NCBI RefSeq assembly: GCF_000284375.1
Contig: NC_017249.1
Location: 1,714,001 to 1,778,000 of the forward strand
Direction of reading: 5' to 3'
Length of the DNA: 64,000 nt
Source: Bradyrhizobium japonicum USDA 6
GTDB taxonomy: Bacteria; Pseudomonadota; Alphaproteobacteria; Rhizobiales; Xanthobacteraceae
Shown: positions 9,221 to 17,462 of the stretch, in pieces
Layout of the letters: each line of letters begins with the position of its first letter
How positions within the stretch are numbered: the stretch's first letter is position 1
Program-made: the position numbers and the translations under genes
Notes under the pieces: generated by a model
Seen by the model: the letters and a program-made list of their open reading frames with translations, nothing else
The model's database searches: none
What the model was told of the DNA's origin: nothing

Positions 9221-10201
9221 CTACTTCGCTGTTTCGACGCCGGCGTCCTTGATCACCTTGGCCCATTTCGCGGTCTCATCCGCGATGAACTGCCGAAAAT
9301 GCTCCGGCTCATCGCCGATCAACGTTGCGCCTTGCGCGGCGAGCTTCTCCTTCACCGCCGGATCTGCCATCGCCTTCGTTGCCAGACCATGCAGCGCGGC
9401 GACGATCTCCTTCGGCGTGCCCTTGGGTGCGACCATGCCGTACCAGTTCTCGATGCGCAGGTCGGCAAAGCCTGCTTCCGCGGTGGTCGGCACGTCGGGC
9501 GCGGTCGCGGAGCGCTCGGCCGAGCCGACCGCGATCGGCTTCAACGCGCCGGCCTTGACCTGCGGCAGCAGCACCGGAAGATCCAGGAAGGTCATCTGCA
9601 CCTGCTGGCCCAGGAGATCGTTCACCGCGGGAGCTGCGCCACGATAGGGCACGTGGACGATGTCGATCCTGGCCGTCAGCTTGAACAATTCGCCGGCGAG
9701 GTGCGGCAGGCTGCCGGGGCCGGAGGAGGCGAAATTGAGCTTTCCGGGCTGCGCCTTGGCGAGCGCGATCAGCTCGCCGATGTCCTTTGCGGGCACGTTG
9801 GTGGCGACGACAAGCATTTCCGGCACGGTCGCAACCAGCGTCACCGGCGTGAGGTCGCTCGAGGTGTCGTAGGCGACCCGCTCCATGCTCGGGCTGATCG
9901 CGAGCGCGCCGGCCGAGGAGATGGCGATGGTGTAGCCGTCGGGCGCGGCCTTCGAGACCGCGTCGGTGCCGAGCACGCCGCCCTGACCGCCGCGGTTGTC
10001 GATCAGCACCGGCTGCCCTGATAGCTCCGACATGCGCTGGCCGATCACCCGGGCAATGATGTCGTTGGGACCGCCGGCCGGGAACGGCACGATCAGCTTG
10101 ATCGGCTTTGCGGGAAAATTCTGCGCAGAGGCGAGGGTGGGAAACAGAAGCAGGAATGTGAGGAGGAGCTTAGGCCAGTTGTTCATGCAGGCTCTTTTCA
10201 T
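9221..10201 (-). CDS. Bug/TctC family tripartite-tricarboxylate solute-binding protein
   Basis: 326 residues with a signal peptide (about 1-27) and the family hallmark IVPFPAGGPNDIIAR just after it, where the loop binds the carboxylate of the ligand. This periplasmic binding protein type is greatly expanded in Bordetella and Bradyrhizobium. No tctA/tctB membrane genes are near, so it is an orphan whose ligand (a carboxylate or aromatic acid) is unknown. The ATG at 10201 has AAGGAG with a 5-nt spacer. It lies 18 bp after hisN on the same strand, so the two may be co-transcribed, though no functional link is apparent. Confidence 0.9.
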   Translation of the reverse strand: MKRACMNNWPKLLLTFLLLFPTLASAQNFPAKPIKLIVPFPAGGPNDIIARVIGQRMSELSGQPVLIDNRGGQGGVLGTDAVSKAAPDGYTIAISSAGALAISPSMERVAYDTSSDLTPVTLVATVPEMLVVATNVPAKDIGELIALAKAQPGKLNFASSGPGSLPHLAGELFKLTARIDIVHVPYRGAAPAVNDLLGQQVQMTFLDLPVLLPQVKAGALKPIAVGSAERSATAPDVPTTAEAGFADLRIENWYGMVAPKGTPKEIVAALHGLATKAMADPAVKEKLAAQGATLIGDEPEHFRQFIADETAKWAKVIKDAGVETAK

Positions 10202-10219
10202 GCACGCTCCTTGGGGCGT

Positions 10220-11002
10220 TTATCCGTTGAGCAGTTTCAGTGCTTCTTCGTGAACTCTGGCGTCGCCGGCCGCGATGATGCGGCCGCCGCCCTGGGCCGG
10301 CTTGCCTTCCCAGGTGGTGACGACGCCGCCGGCGCCGGTCACGATCGGGATCAGGGCCGCGATATCGTAAGGCTTCAGCTCGGTCTCGACCACGAGATCG
10401 ACGTGACCGGCCGCCAGCATGCAATACGAGTAGCAGTCGCCGCCATAGCGTGACAGCCGCGCGCCCTGTTCGATGCGGCTGAAAATGGCGCGATCGCGTT
10501 CGTTCATCAGCAGCGGGCTGGTGGTGTAGCTCGTTGCCTCCGACAGCGAGGCGCAGCGGCGGACCTGGAGCCGGCGCTCGCCCGACGGGCCTTTATAAGT
10601 GGCCGAGCCGTTGTCGCCGGAGAAGCGCTCGCCGATGAAGGGCTGGTGCATCATGCCGTACACCGGCGCGCCCTTGTGCAGCAGCGCGATCAGCGTGCCC
10701 CAGATCGGAAAGCCGCCGATGAAGGATTTCGTGCCGTCGATGGGGTCGAGCACCCAGACATAATCGGCGTCCTCGCGCTCATTGCCGAATTCCTCGCCGA
10801 CGATGCCGTGCTGGGGGAAGCTCGCCTTGATCAGCCGGCGCATCACCGCCTCCGCGGCGCGGTCGGCCTCCGTCACGGGGTCGAAATCCTTGGTCTTGCT
10901 CTTGTCGTCGATCGACAGCGAGGTGCGGAAGAACGGCAGGATGGTTTCGCCGGAGGCGGTGGCGAGCCGTCCGATGAAGGCTGAGAAGTCGATCACCGTC
11001 AC
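10220..11002 (-). CDS. hisN: Histidinol-phosphatase, inositol-monophosphatase type
   Basis: 260 residues. It carries the inositol-monophosphatase metal motifs: GEEFG, then LDPIDGTKSFI, and further on YGGDCYSYCMLAAGHVDLV. The last pattern is typical of the HisN subgroup, which removes phosphate from L-histidinol phosphate in histidine synthesis in organisms lacking the HisB-type phosphatase. The length and motifs fit rhizobial HisN well; a general inositol phosphatase role cannot be excluded. No other his gene is in the window. First gene of a possible two-gene unit with the Bug protein. Confidence 0.85.
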   Translation of the reverse strand: MTVIDFSAFIGRLATASGETILPFFRTSLSIDDKSKTKDFDPVTEADRAAEAVMRRLIKASFPQHGIVGEEFGNEREDADYVWVLDPIDGTKSFIGGFPIWGTLIALLHKGAPVYGMMHQPFIGERFSGDNGSATYKGPSGERRLQVRRCASLSEATSYTTSPLLMNERDRAIFSRIEQGARLSRYGGDCYSYCMLAAGHVDLVVETELKPYDIAALIPIVTGAGGVVTTWEGKPAQGGGRIIAAGDARVHEEALKLLNG

Positions 11003-11303
11003 GGCGCATCCTCAAAACGAAAGTCGGGTGAAGCTCGCTCTTGCCTAGCTCAATTCGCTTCTCGCGTGCAGCGCTGAGTTGGTTTGCTCCCTGGTATTTT
11101 GGATGCCGCAACCGGCTGCCCCATCCCAGTCATATGCTGGCCAAATATCGATCACAGAGTTGAAAACTTAGTTCCGAGTATGCCTTGTTCGTATGCAAAC
11201 GGTTATCAACCCATTGAATTTCCTTATCAAAGAAACTGAATCTGGGTTTCGCTATAAGCAAATGAGCCATGTGCATATTGCATGGGAAACGGCTCGAAAG
11301 CCC
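11003..11303. other. Intergenic region upstream of the sRNA locus, no gene seen
   Basis: About 300 bp between the hisN start and the sRNA promoter. It is less GC-rich than its surroundings and has no convincing reading frame. It probably holds the hisN promoter on the minus strand and upstream control elements of the sRNA. No clear operator palindrome was found. Confidence 0.5.
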
Positions 11304-11332
11304 TTGCACTTTGTGCGTCGCGGCCGCATATT
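11304..11332 (+). promoter_or_regulatory. Sigma-70-type promoter of the sRNA
   Basis: TTGCAC (11304-11309), a 17-bp spacer and CATATT (11327-11332). The predicted transcript start is near 11339, just before the first hairpin of the sRNA. Confidence 0.6.
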
Positions 11333-11338
11333 GTTGCG

Positions 11339-11428
11339 GTGCGGTAGCGCTCTGCGTTACCGCTGCCCTCCTTGGGCGTTTCCTCCCTAGACTTGGGCCG
11401 CTTCTTCATCAGAAGCGGCCCTTTTTTC
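11339..11428 (+). ncRNA. mmgR: Candidate MmgR-like (alpha-r8 family) trans-acting sRNA
   Basis: About 90 nt with its own promoter and a strong intrinsic terminator. A first hairpin (GCGGTA/TACCGC, 11341-11363) is followed by a single-stranded region with TTTCCTCCCT (11379-11388), an anti-Shine-Dalgarno-like stretch. The terminator stem comes next. This order (hairpin, UUUCCUCCCU, terminator) matches what I recall of the Sinorhizobium MmgR/alpha-r8 sRNAs, which limit polyhydroxybutyrate accumulation there. The structure is seen directly; the family name is from memory of the motif. It lies in a gene-free region between hisN and the N-formylglutamate amidohydrolase gene. Confidence 0.62.
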
Positions 11429-11430
11429 TT
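11395..11430 (+). terminator. Intrinsic terminator of the sRNA
   Basis: A perfect 11-bp stem GGGCCGCTTCT/AGAAGCGGCCC (11395-11405 and 11411-11421), 5-nt loop, then six T. No protein gene on the plus strand ends nearby, which is why an RNA gene is needed to explain it. Confidence 0.9.
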
Positions 11431-11549
11431 TGAGCCTCGATCTTCACTTCGAGCGCGTGAAAACGCGAAGCGAAGATTCGGCGCACGATACGCTGGCAGC
11501 TTGATCTGATGTTTGGTCGGCGATGCGATCGCGCGGCGGCGGCTCGCTA

Positions 11550-12440
11550 TTATTCCGCCGCGGCCTGGAACGGGCCGAGATCGCCGAACGGGATCGTCGT
11601 CGCCAGCACGTCGGCGAGCACGCCGAAGTCGCTTGCCACTTGCGCAAAGCGCGGACTGCGCTCGCGTCGCCGCTCGTCCATGTAGATCGCGCGGTTGAGC
11701 TCGAGCTGCACCGCGTGCAGGCCGCTTGCGGGGTTGCCGTAATGCTCGGTGATGAAGCCGCCGGCATAGGGCTTGTTGCGACCGATCGAATAGCCGAGCC
11801 CGCCCATGGTCTCCTCGACCCTGTCCGGAAGCAGCGGCGTGCAGCTCGTGCCGTAGCGGTCGCCGATCACGATGTCGGGCCGCCGCGGCTCGTCCCTGCT
11901 GACGCCGACCGAGGGCATCGAGTGGCAATCGACCAGTACCACGGTGCCGAACATCTGGTGCACCTTGTTGATCAGCCGGCGCAGCGCGCGATGATAGGGC
12001 TTGTACAGCGTCTCGATCCGCGCCAGCGCATCGTCGACCAGGATGCGTTCGCGGTAGATCTCCTGGCCGTCGCCGACCACGCGCGGGATGGTGCCTAACC
12101 CGCCGGCGACCCGCATCGAGCGGGTATTGGCAAAGCTCGGCAGCCGGCCGGTGAACATGCGGGGGTCGAGCTCATAGGGCTCACGATTGACGTCGACATA
12201 GGAGCGGGGAAAGTTGACCCGCACGGTCGGAAAGCCGCGCTCGCTCAAATGGCCGATCAGCTCGTCCATGAAGGAATCTTCGGACCGCCGCAGCGTCGTC
12301 AGGTCGATCCTGGAGGCGCTGAGGAATTCGTCCGGATAGGTCGAGCCGGAATGGGGCGAGTTGAAGATGACAGGCGCGCGCCATTGCGCGGGCTCCACGA
12401 TCTCGAAGGCGGGCGACACGTCGCCGTCAAACCGGGTCAT
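11550..12440 (-). CDS. N-formylglutamate amidohydrolase family protein
   Basis: 296 residues. The motifs PVIFNSPHSGSTYPDEF near the N-terminus and VLVDCHSMPSVG in the middle are those of the N-formylglutamate deformylase family, with His/Asp/Glu residues for zinc binding. HutG-type members release formate from N-formyl-L-glutamate at the end of histidine breakdown. No hut genes are adjacent, so a related amidohydrolase role is possible. The ATG at 12440 gives the usual N-terminus; upstream in-frame residues to 12584 are not family-like. Confidence 0.82.
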   Translation of the reverse strand: MTRFDGDVSPAFEIVEPAQWRAPVIFNSPHSGSTYPDEFLSASRIDLTTLRRSEDSFMDELIGHLSERGFPTVRVNFPRSYVDVNREPYELDPRMFTGRLPSFANTRSMRVAGGLGTIPRVVGDGQEIYRERILVDDALARIETLYKPYHRALRRLINKVHQMFGTVVLVDCHSMPSVGVSRDEPRRPDIVIGDRYGTSCTPLLPDRVEETMGGLGYSIGRNKPYAGGFITEHYGNPASGLHAVQLELNRAIYMDERRRERSPRFAQVASDFGVLADVLATTIPFGDLGPFQAAAE

Positions 12441-12767
12441 CTTCTCAGGCTTCGTCCCTTCGCGCCGCAGGATCCGGGTCTCGGATCGAATTGATTCGGC
12501 CGGTGGAGCGGCTCTTATGTGTCGCCATTGTCTGGAATCGCAACCATTCTGCCAAGCGAAAAGATGTGATCGGCGCTGGAACATGTCTTAACCGTGTGGG
12601 CAGGGAAGCGGGGATGCGCCGGCGGCTCGATTGATTCGTGCCGCATTCGGGTTCACAAGGGACCGGCAGCGCAGCCAGCCCAGGGTAAAGATTTTCACCC
12701 CAAATTTACCGTCTGTCGGGCTTAGTAACCTCTGCTGATATCCTCTGGGGATTTGACGTTTCCTGCC
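12441..12767. promoter_or_regulatory. Upstream region of cpdR with three GANTC sites
   Basis: A 327-bp gene-free stretch between divergently transcribed genes. It contains GATTC at 12493-12497, GAATC at 12535-12539 and GATTC at 12633-12637, the recognition sequence of the cell-cycle methyltransferase CcrM. No clear CtrA box (TTAA-N7-TTAA) was found. It must also hold promoters for both flanking genes. Confidence 0.45.
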
Positions 12768-13127
12768 ATGCCCAAAATCCTGCTCGCCGAAGACGACAAC
12801 GACATGCGCCGTTTCCTGGTCAAGGCGCTGGAAAACGCTGGTTTTCAGGTCTCGTCCCATGACAACGGCATGGCCGCCTATCAGCGGCTCCGGGAAGAGC
12901 CGTTCGAGATGCTGCTGACCGACATCGTGATGCCGGAGATGGACGGCATCGAGCTCGCCCGCCGGGCCTCGGAACTCGACCCCGACATCAAGATCATGTT
13001 CATCACCGGCTTCGCCGCGGTCGCCCTGAACTCGGATTCGGACGCCCCCAAGAACGCCAAGGTGCTGTCCAAGCCGGTGCATCTGCGCGAATTGGTCAGC
13101 GAAGTGAACAAGATGCTGGCGGCCTAA
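12768..13127 (+). CDS. cpdR: CpdR-type single-domain response regulator
   Basis: 119 residues, a lone receiver domain. Acidic pocket D9/D10, phospho-acceptor D52 in LLTDIVMPEMDG, then FITGFAAVALN and the conserved Lys in SKPVHL. These features, particularly FITGFAAVALNSDSD, agree closely with Caulobacter CpdR. Unphosphorylated CpdR primes the ClpXP protease for cell-cycle substrates; phosphate comes through the CckA-ChpT relay. The ATG at 12768 gives the canonical MPKILLAEDD start. Located just upstream of tRNA-Val, as often in this group. Confidence 0.93.
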   Translation: MPKILLAEDDNDMRRFLVKALENAGFQVSSHDNGMAAYQRLREEPFEMLLTDIVMPEMDGIELARRASELDPDIKIMFITGFAAVALNSDSDAPKNAKVLSKPVHLRELVSEVNKMLAA

Positions 13128-13200
13128 ATCGGCCCCCTTCGGTCCTTGCACCGGCTCCCCTGAGCCGTTATAGGGACGCGACCCGATCTAGAGACATCTA

Positions 13201-13275
13201 GGGCGCGTAGCTCAGCGGGAGAGCACTACCTTGACATGGTAGGGGTCACAGGTTCGATCCCTGTCGCGCCCACCA
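13201..13275 (+). tRNA. tRNA-Val (GAC)
   Basis: 75 nt with encoded CCA. Acceptor stem GGGCGCG pairs with CGCGCCC (13265-13271). D arm GCTC/GAGC, anticodon stem CTACC/GGTAG with loop TTGACAT (anticodon GAC at 13233-13235), and T arm ACAGG-TTCGATC-CCTGT are all well paired. Confidence 0.98.
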
Positions 13276-13390
13276 TCCTTCGCTCGCGATCGCGAGAGTA
13301 GGATGCCACACCGAAGCCCAACGGGCGCAGGCGGGCTTGCCGCCGCAAGCCTCGGCCAGGCCCAAACAATCCGCGATTGCGAAGCGCGCG

Positions 13391-13428
13391 CGTAGCTCGC
13401 ATGGAGCGAAGCGCAATCCGGGATTTGC
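13391..13428. repeat. Copy of a GTAGC...GGAGCGAAGCG...AATCCGGG-type intergenic repeat
   Basis: The stretch reads GTAGCTCGCATGGAGCGAAG and ends CAATCCGGGAT. It closely resembles a short palindromic repeat (GTAGCCCGGATGGAGCGAAG type) common between genes in Bradyrhizobium. It lies between tRNA-Val and the next gene. Confidence 0.5.
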
Positions 13429-13471
13429 CCCGGTGCTGCAGCAAGCCACGCCCGACGATACCCGATCGCAG

Positions 13472-13996
13472 CTATTTCAGTTCCGTGTTCGCGACCGGCA
13501 GGACGGAGGCGACGGACCAGCCGTTCGCATCCCGTACGTAGGTCTGGCTGATCAGAAACGTATTCTGTTGGGGTGGCTTGCCGGGAAGGCCGCGCGTGAA
13601 GACGATGGGAACGAGGACCTGCATGACCTCGTTCGAGATCACGGCGACGTGGAATTTCGACATGTCGGGTTCGAGGTGCCAGGTGCCCTCGTAATAGCCC
13701 TTGAAGCGGTCCGCGACCGCATCACGGCCTCTGGTTTCGATACCTCTCGCAAACAACAGCGTGCCGGGCGAATTCCACAACATGGCCTTCACATCGCCCG
13801 CGTTGTGCGCATTCTGCGCGGCAATGAATTTTTCGAAGATGGTTCGCGCCTGCGCATCATCTGCCGCGGCCAGCGCCGGTCCGGCCGACCAGGCGGTCGC
13901 CGCGAGAAACAGCGCTGCGGCAATTGCCGCAACATGACCGCGCCGTGCAAATCGTCGTAGCCTGATGGAGCCGCGGGACATCTTGGAAGGGGGCAT
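13472..13996 (-). CDS. Secreted SnoaL/NTF2-like protein
   Basis: 174 residues with an N-terminal hydrophobic signal segment (HVAAIAAALFLAATAWSA) probably cleaved after GPALAA. The mature part (about 130 residues) looks like a DUF4440/SnoaL-type NTF2 fold: a first helix ARTIFEKFIAAQNAHNAGD, then strand-rich sequence ending FLISQTYVRDANGWSVAS. Such proteins often bind small molecules or act as small hydrolases/isomerases. No catalytic residue can be named. The ATG at 13996 has GAGAG six bases upstream; other in-frame ATGs lie at 14002 and 14020. Confidence 0.7.
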   Translation of the reverse strand: MPPSKMSRGSIRLRRFARRGHVAAIAAALFLAATAWSAGPALAAADDAQARTIFEKFIAAQNAHNAGDVKAMLWNSPGTLLFARGIETRGRDAVADRFKGYYEGTWHLEPDMSKFHVAVISNEVMQVLVPIVFTRGLPGKPPQQNTFLISQTYVRDANGWSVASVLPVANTELK

Positions 13997-14154
13997 GATC
14001 ATCTCTCTTTTGGATGACAATGATCATACCATTGATCGCCTCGCCGGCTTTTCAGGATCGCGCGAGCGGCGGTCACCGTTGCATCACGGCTGCGTTGGTT
14101 CAGGCCACGTCCGATGCCGCGGACGTGGCGCATCGTCGTCACACGCCATCCGCC

Positions 14155-15453
14155 TCACGTCAGCGGCAACAGATGATCCGGGATCGGCACGGGTGCTGCC
14201 GGCACCAGCGATGCGACCGAGACGTGCGGCCAGGTCAGGCCGGCGAAATCCAGCATGACCTTCTGTGAGTACTGGATCTGCGTCGTCGCCACTTTGACGT
14301 GGCCGCCCTTGAAGCCCTTGTTGGGCACGAACGGGATCGTGGCGACGAAGCTCGGAACCAGCGGCACGTTGCTCCTCTGGCGCGGTTGCAGGATCACCGG
14401 CGGCGTTCCCGGCGGCAGGGCCGGCACGTCGATGTCGTAAACCACCGTCTCGATCCAGAACACCGCGTCCATCTGGAAGGCGTTGGCGTTCGCGCCATTG
14501 CCGCCCGGCGGCGGAACGGGCAAGCCTTGAAGGAACGCGATGTTCGCGGTGCCGCCGGCGAAGCTCGGCGCCTGCGGATGCGGGCCGGGCGAGGGGATGG
14601 CCGGCAACGGGCCGCCGGACAGCGGCGTGCCGGGCTTCGTGGATGTCTCGATGGCGATGGTCTGGGTGATGGTCTGATGCGCGATCTGACTGCGCAGCAC
14701 CGTGTTCGGATCGGTGATCATGGCCTGGGTGAGCTTGCCGGAGGCCATCAGTGCGGTCAGATCCTGAGGTAGCCGGCGGGTGGTGTTGTTGGCCGCGGTC
14801 TGATTTTGGAAGGGGATCTTGTTGCCCGGATTGCCGCCGATGAACGGGGTGATGTCGATCGCTGCGATGGTCGGTTTGCCGCCGACCGGAGGCAGCGCGG
14901 TGCCTTGCGCGACGATCGTCGTGCCGTGCGGGATCGACGCCATGCGCGCAACGGTGAACGGCTCGTGCGGATTGGTGGTGGCCGGCACCGCCAGCCAGAT
15001 GCCGGGTTCGAAGTGAATGCCCACGGGCGTTCCCGTGGTGATGTCGTTGATGGTCTGGAGATACGGCACGCCGTTGAGGAATGCGTCCGCCTGCTGCAGC
15101 GAGCCGCGATTGGGGATCGAGCCGAGACTGTTCGAGAACGACATCGTCTCGTCGGTGAGATTCAGCTCCAGCACGTTGTCGTCGGGGTCCGTGGTGTTGA
15201 TCGGCCCCGGCATCGGCGTCGGCGTGATCTTGCTGTCGGGCCGGAAGATCGTATTGAATCCCTGTCCTGTGAAGGTGCCCGTGAAGGCCGACAGCGGACC
15301 GAGGATGGGCGGCAAGGTGACCGGCGGACGCGCAGCTCGGGCAGCGGCCCCCGCGGCGGGCTGCGCGGCGTCCCTGAACACCTCGTCGACCTCGTGGATG
15401 GAGAAATTCGCGGTCTTGGTGAATGCACTGGTGAGTGGTTTGGGCTCGTCCAT
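14155..15453 (-). CDS. Conserved hypothetical protein, possibly beta-barrel (calycin-like) ligand binder
   Basis: 432 residues, no signal peptide or membrane helix. The N-terminus is soluble and proline/alanine-rich. The central part has LSAFTGTFTGQGFN, SIPNRGSLQQ, GIHFEPGIWLAVP and RMASIPHGTTI, a set I associate with a bacterial/fungal family of putative heme-binding, fatty-acid-binding-protein-like barrels, but I cannot confirm the name. It is rich in Pro, Gly and Thr and poor in charged residues. The ATG at 15453 begins MDEPKPLT; the upstream open frame to 15591 looks non-coding. Function unknown. Confidence 0.6.
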   Translation of the reverse strand: MDEPKPLTSAFTKTANFSIHEVDEVFRDAAQPAAGAAARAARPPVTLPPILGPLSAFTGTFTGQGFNTIFRPDSKITPTPMPGPINTTDPDDNVLELNLTDETMSFSNSLGSIPNRGSLQQADAFLNGVPYLQTINDITTGTPVGIHFEPGIWLAVPATTNPHEPFTVARMASIPHGTTIVAQGTALPPVGGKPTIAAIDITPFIGGNPGNKIPFQNQTAANNTTRRLPQDLTALMASGKLTQAMITDPNTVLRSQIAHQTITQTIAIETSTKPGTPLSGGPLPAIPSPGPHPQAPSFAGGTANIAFLQGLPVPPPGGNGANANAFQMDAVFWIETVVYDIDVPALPPGTPPVILQPRQRSNVPLVPSFVATIPFVPNKGFKGGHVKVATTQIQYSQKVMLDFAGLTWPHVSVASLVPAAPVPIPDHLLPLT

Positions 15454-15925
15454 GGTGATCCCTCGCGATGCTGCAACTGTCGATGCCGGCCTTTCCCCGG
15501 GCCGACTGTCCGGGCAGGTGAGTCCTGCGCTATTGCGCCTCGTGATCCCGATCGCGTCTCGTGATCCGCCCGATGCCGGGCATGACAACATCGTTCACGC
15601 GCGCTCATGTGCGCGTGCCGACTACGAACATCGATCGGCCCTATGTTGTCGGCCGGGCCGGATACTCAACGGATCCGCGTGAATCGGTCGTGATCTTCAA
15701 CTTGCGGTTCGGGCAAATGTGCGGTCGGAAAATAGGCGAGCCCTGCGAACTGAGCGAAGCATTGCTTCCTTCTCCGTGGTCGAAAATGAGATCATTAAAA
15801 TGGATGTCGGGCGACTGGGCGGCTTCGGTTATGCTGGACTATCATACAACCTTAAGATGGTCGCAAATGTGTGCCAGGTCACAGGGCCAAAGAGTTGCAG
15901 CAACGAGAGACGAGCGAGGCTGCCC
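15454..15925. other. Intergenic region, no gene recognised
   Basis: About 470 bp between divergent genes. Open frames here are short and have no recognisable motif or ribosome site. It presumably holds the promoters of both neighbours. Base composition falls toward the right end (15780-15900), which suits a promoter region. Confidence 0.5.
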
Positions 15926-16411
15926 ATGAGCGTTTCCGTCATCGAGCAGGCAAAAATCCAGGCGCAGGTGCTGGTGCCGCTGGTCAAGGCATTGCAGGCC
16001 GAGCTCGGCGAGGCGCGCGCCAACACACTGGTGCGGAAGACGCTCGGCGATCTCTATCGCGGCTTCGGTGAGGAGTTCTGGAAAACGAAGAACGAGACCG
16101 AGAACAAGACCGATCTTAGCAAGGCCGTGTCGTCGGCGTTCAAGGCCTATGCCCGCGACGATGCCCTCGCCTATGACGTGATCGCGCAGACCGAAGACAC
16201 CTTTGCGTTCGACGTGACGCGATGCGCCTATGCCGAGTTCTACAAGGCGCTGGGCGAACCGGAGCTCGGCTTTCTCCTGGTCTGCACTGCCGATTTCGCG
16301 ACCGCGGACGGGTTTGGTCCCGACGTCAGGCTCACGCGCACGCAGACCATCATGCAAGGCGCCAGCCATTGCGATTTTCGCTACCGGCGCGATACGGGGG
16401 GATCACGGTGA
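15926..16411 (+). CDS. L-2-amino-thiazoline-4-carboxylic acid hydrolase (ATC hydrolase)-like protein
   Basis: 161 residues. The second half carries FYKALGEPELGFLLVCTADF and TRTQTIMQGASHCDFRYR, the conserved core of the ATC hydrolase family, which in Pseudomonas opens the thiazoline ring of ATC on the way to L-cysteine. Family members are widespread and few are tested. The ATG at 15926 begins MSVSVIEQAKIQ. Its TGA overlaps a GTG that could start the next small gene, so the two may be translationally coupled. Confidence 0.78.
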   Translation: MSVSVIEQAKIQAQVLVPLVKALQAELGEARANTLVRKTLGDLYRGFGEEFWKTKNETENKTDLSKAVSSAFKAYARDDALAYDVIAQTEDTFAFDVTRCAYAEFYKALGEPELGFLLVCTADFATADGFGPDVRLTRTQTIMQGASHCDFRYRRDTGGSR

Positions 16412-16668
16412 AGGGGACGCAAATGATGCGGGCAAGCTGCCTTGCCATGGCAATGCTGGCGCTGATGGCGTCATGCGCCGATGCGGCGATCATCGACTGG
16501 CAGGCCGAGCTTCAGCGCTGCCGCGTGCTGCGGCAGAACGTGGCGCCGCTGCTTCAGGCCGGCGAGGGGATATCCGCCGTCGGCCGCTCCAACAGATCCG
16601 TCCGCCGTTGCATCTGGATCCAGCGCGTGGCGGTGCGCAAGAAGATCCCCGGCGCGGAGGTGTGGTAA
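16408..16668 (+). CDS. Small exported protein, hypothetical
   Basis: About 86 residues from GTG 16408 (overlapping the previous stop), or 81 from ATG 16423. A signal peptide is clear (ASCLAMAMLALMASCADA); the Cys could suggest a lipoprotein but the lipobox is poor. The mature part, about 60 residues, is basic with two cysteines (QRCRVLRQ and RRCIWIQRVAVRKK), which could form a disulfide. No family recognised. Probably co-expressed with the ATC hydrolase-like gene. Confidence 0.6.
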   Translation: MKGTQMMRASCLAMAMLALMASCADAAIIDWQAELQRCRVLRQNVAPLLQAGEGISAVGRSNRSVRRCIWIQRVAVRKKIPGAEVW

Positions 16669-16673
16669 CACTC

Positions 16674-16753
16674 CGTCATTGCGAGCGCAGCGAAGCAATC
16701 CAGAATCTTTCCACAGTGACAGTCTGGATTGCTTCGCTGCGCTCGCAATGACG
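16674..16753. repeat. Long perfect inverted repeat (GTCATTGCGAGCG type)
   Basis: Two 31-nt arms (16674-16704 and 16723-16753) are exact reverse complements around an 18-nt loop. The outer ends read CGTCATTGCGAGCG and CGCTCGCAATGACG. This is a dispersed intergenic palindrome of Bradyrhizobium-type genomes. It sits between convergent genes and would form a strong hairpin in RNA. Confidence 0.9.
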
Positions 16754-16773
16754 ATGTGGAGGCAGCGACGTAT

Positions 16774-17232
16774 TCAGGTCCATCTCCCGCGCAGCAAGCC
16801 CTTCAGTCCTGTCGGATAGAGGCGCGGCCCGCCCTCGACGTCGAGCTCCGCAAGATCGAACCAGCGTGCGACGATCTCTTCGCCGTTATCCTCGCGGAAG
16901 TCGATGCGGTCCTGGCCGCTGAACGCGCCGTCCGGAAGCGCGACCTCCGCGATGAACATCACCTCGTGCCCGGTCGATCCCTCGTGCACAAAAATGTTCT
17001 CCATCACCAGCGGCTCGCCCGTGATGGCGATGTCCACGCCGAGCTCTTCGTGAAATTCCCGCACCAGCGCCACCCGCCAGCTCTCGCCGAACTCGATTTC
17101 GCCGCCGAGCGGGCGCACGCCCTTGATCCGTCCTGCATCGTCACGCACCTCGGCCGCGAGCAGGCGCCCGTCCCGCCAGTGCAGGCCGATCGCGACGACG
17201 CGGATGTGAGGGTGGGGCCGCCACGTGGTCAT
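16774..17232 (-). CDS. Nudix hydrolase
   Basis: 152 residues. A complete Nudix box lies at residues 44-66 (GX5EX7REFHEELGV, R58, E59, E62, E63), the Mg-binding helix that cleaves nucleoside diphosphate derivatives. Length is typical of a single-domain enzyme. The specific substrate cannot be deduced. Start ATG 17232 begins MTTWRPHPHIRV; no strong ribosome site is seen. Confidence 0.92.
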   Translation of the reverse strand: MTTWRPHPHIRVVAIGLHWRDGRLLAAEVRDDAGRIKGVRPLGGEIEFGESWRVALVREFHEELGVDIAITGEPLVMENIFVHEGSTGHEVMFIAEVALPDGAFSGQDRIDFREDNGEEIVARWFDLAELDVEGGPRLYPTGLKGLLRGRWT

Positions 17233-17462
17233 GGGGCATCGTTATCGTGCCCGCCGCCGCTGCGCAATGCGCGGTGGCGAGGCCTTGTCGGGCTGGATAC
17301 GCACCGCCTTCGGCAGGCAAATGCTTCGCAGCCTTGATCCGTGACTCTCCGCCTGCCATTGTCCGGTCATCCATGACGGCGACGAGCCTGGTGGGATACA
17401 ATTTGCGGCGTTCGGCGAAAATTGTCGCTTCGCCGGACGTGACGAGAAGGCAGGTTTCCGAG

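Noticed and set aside
11193..11390. 65-codon plus-strand frame over the sRNA region
   Set aside because: No ribosome site or family, and it runs through the sRNA promoter and hairpin; the RNA gene explains the signals.
13226..13444. Minus-strand frame containing GATGIEPVTPTMSR
   Set aside because: It runs through tRNA-Val in antisense and its end is the well-known spurious translation of tRNA sequence found in many genome annotations.
16674..16753. Strong hairpin as a specific terminator or ncRNA
   Set aside because: The sequence is a dispersed palindrome of this group of genomes; there is no T-run or promoter tied to it.
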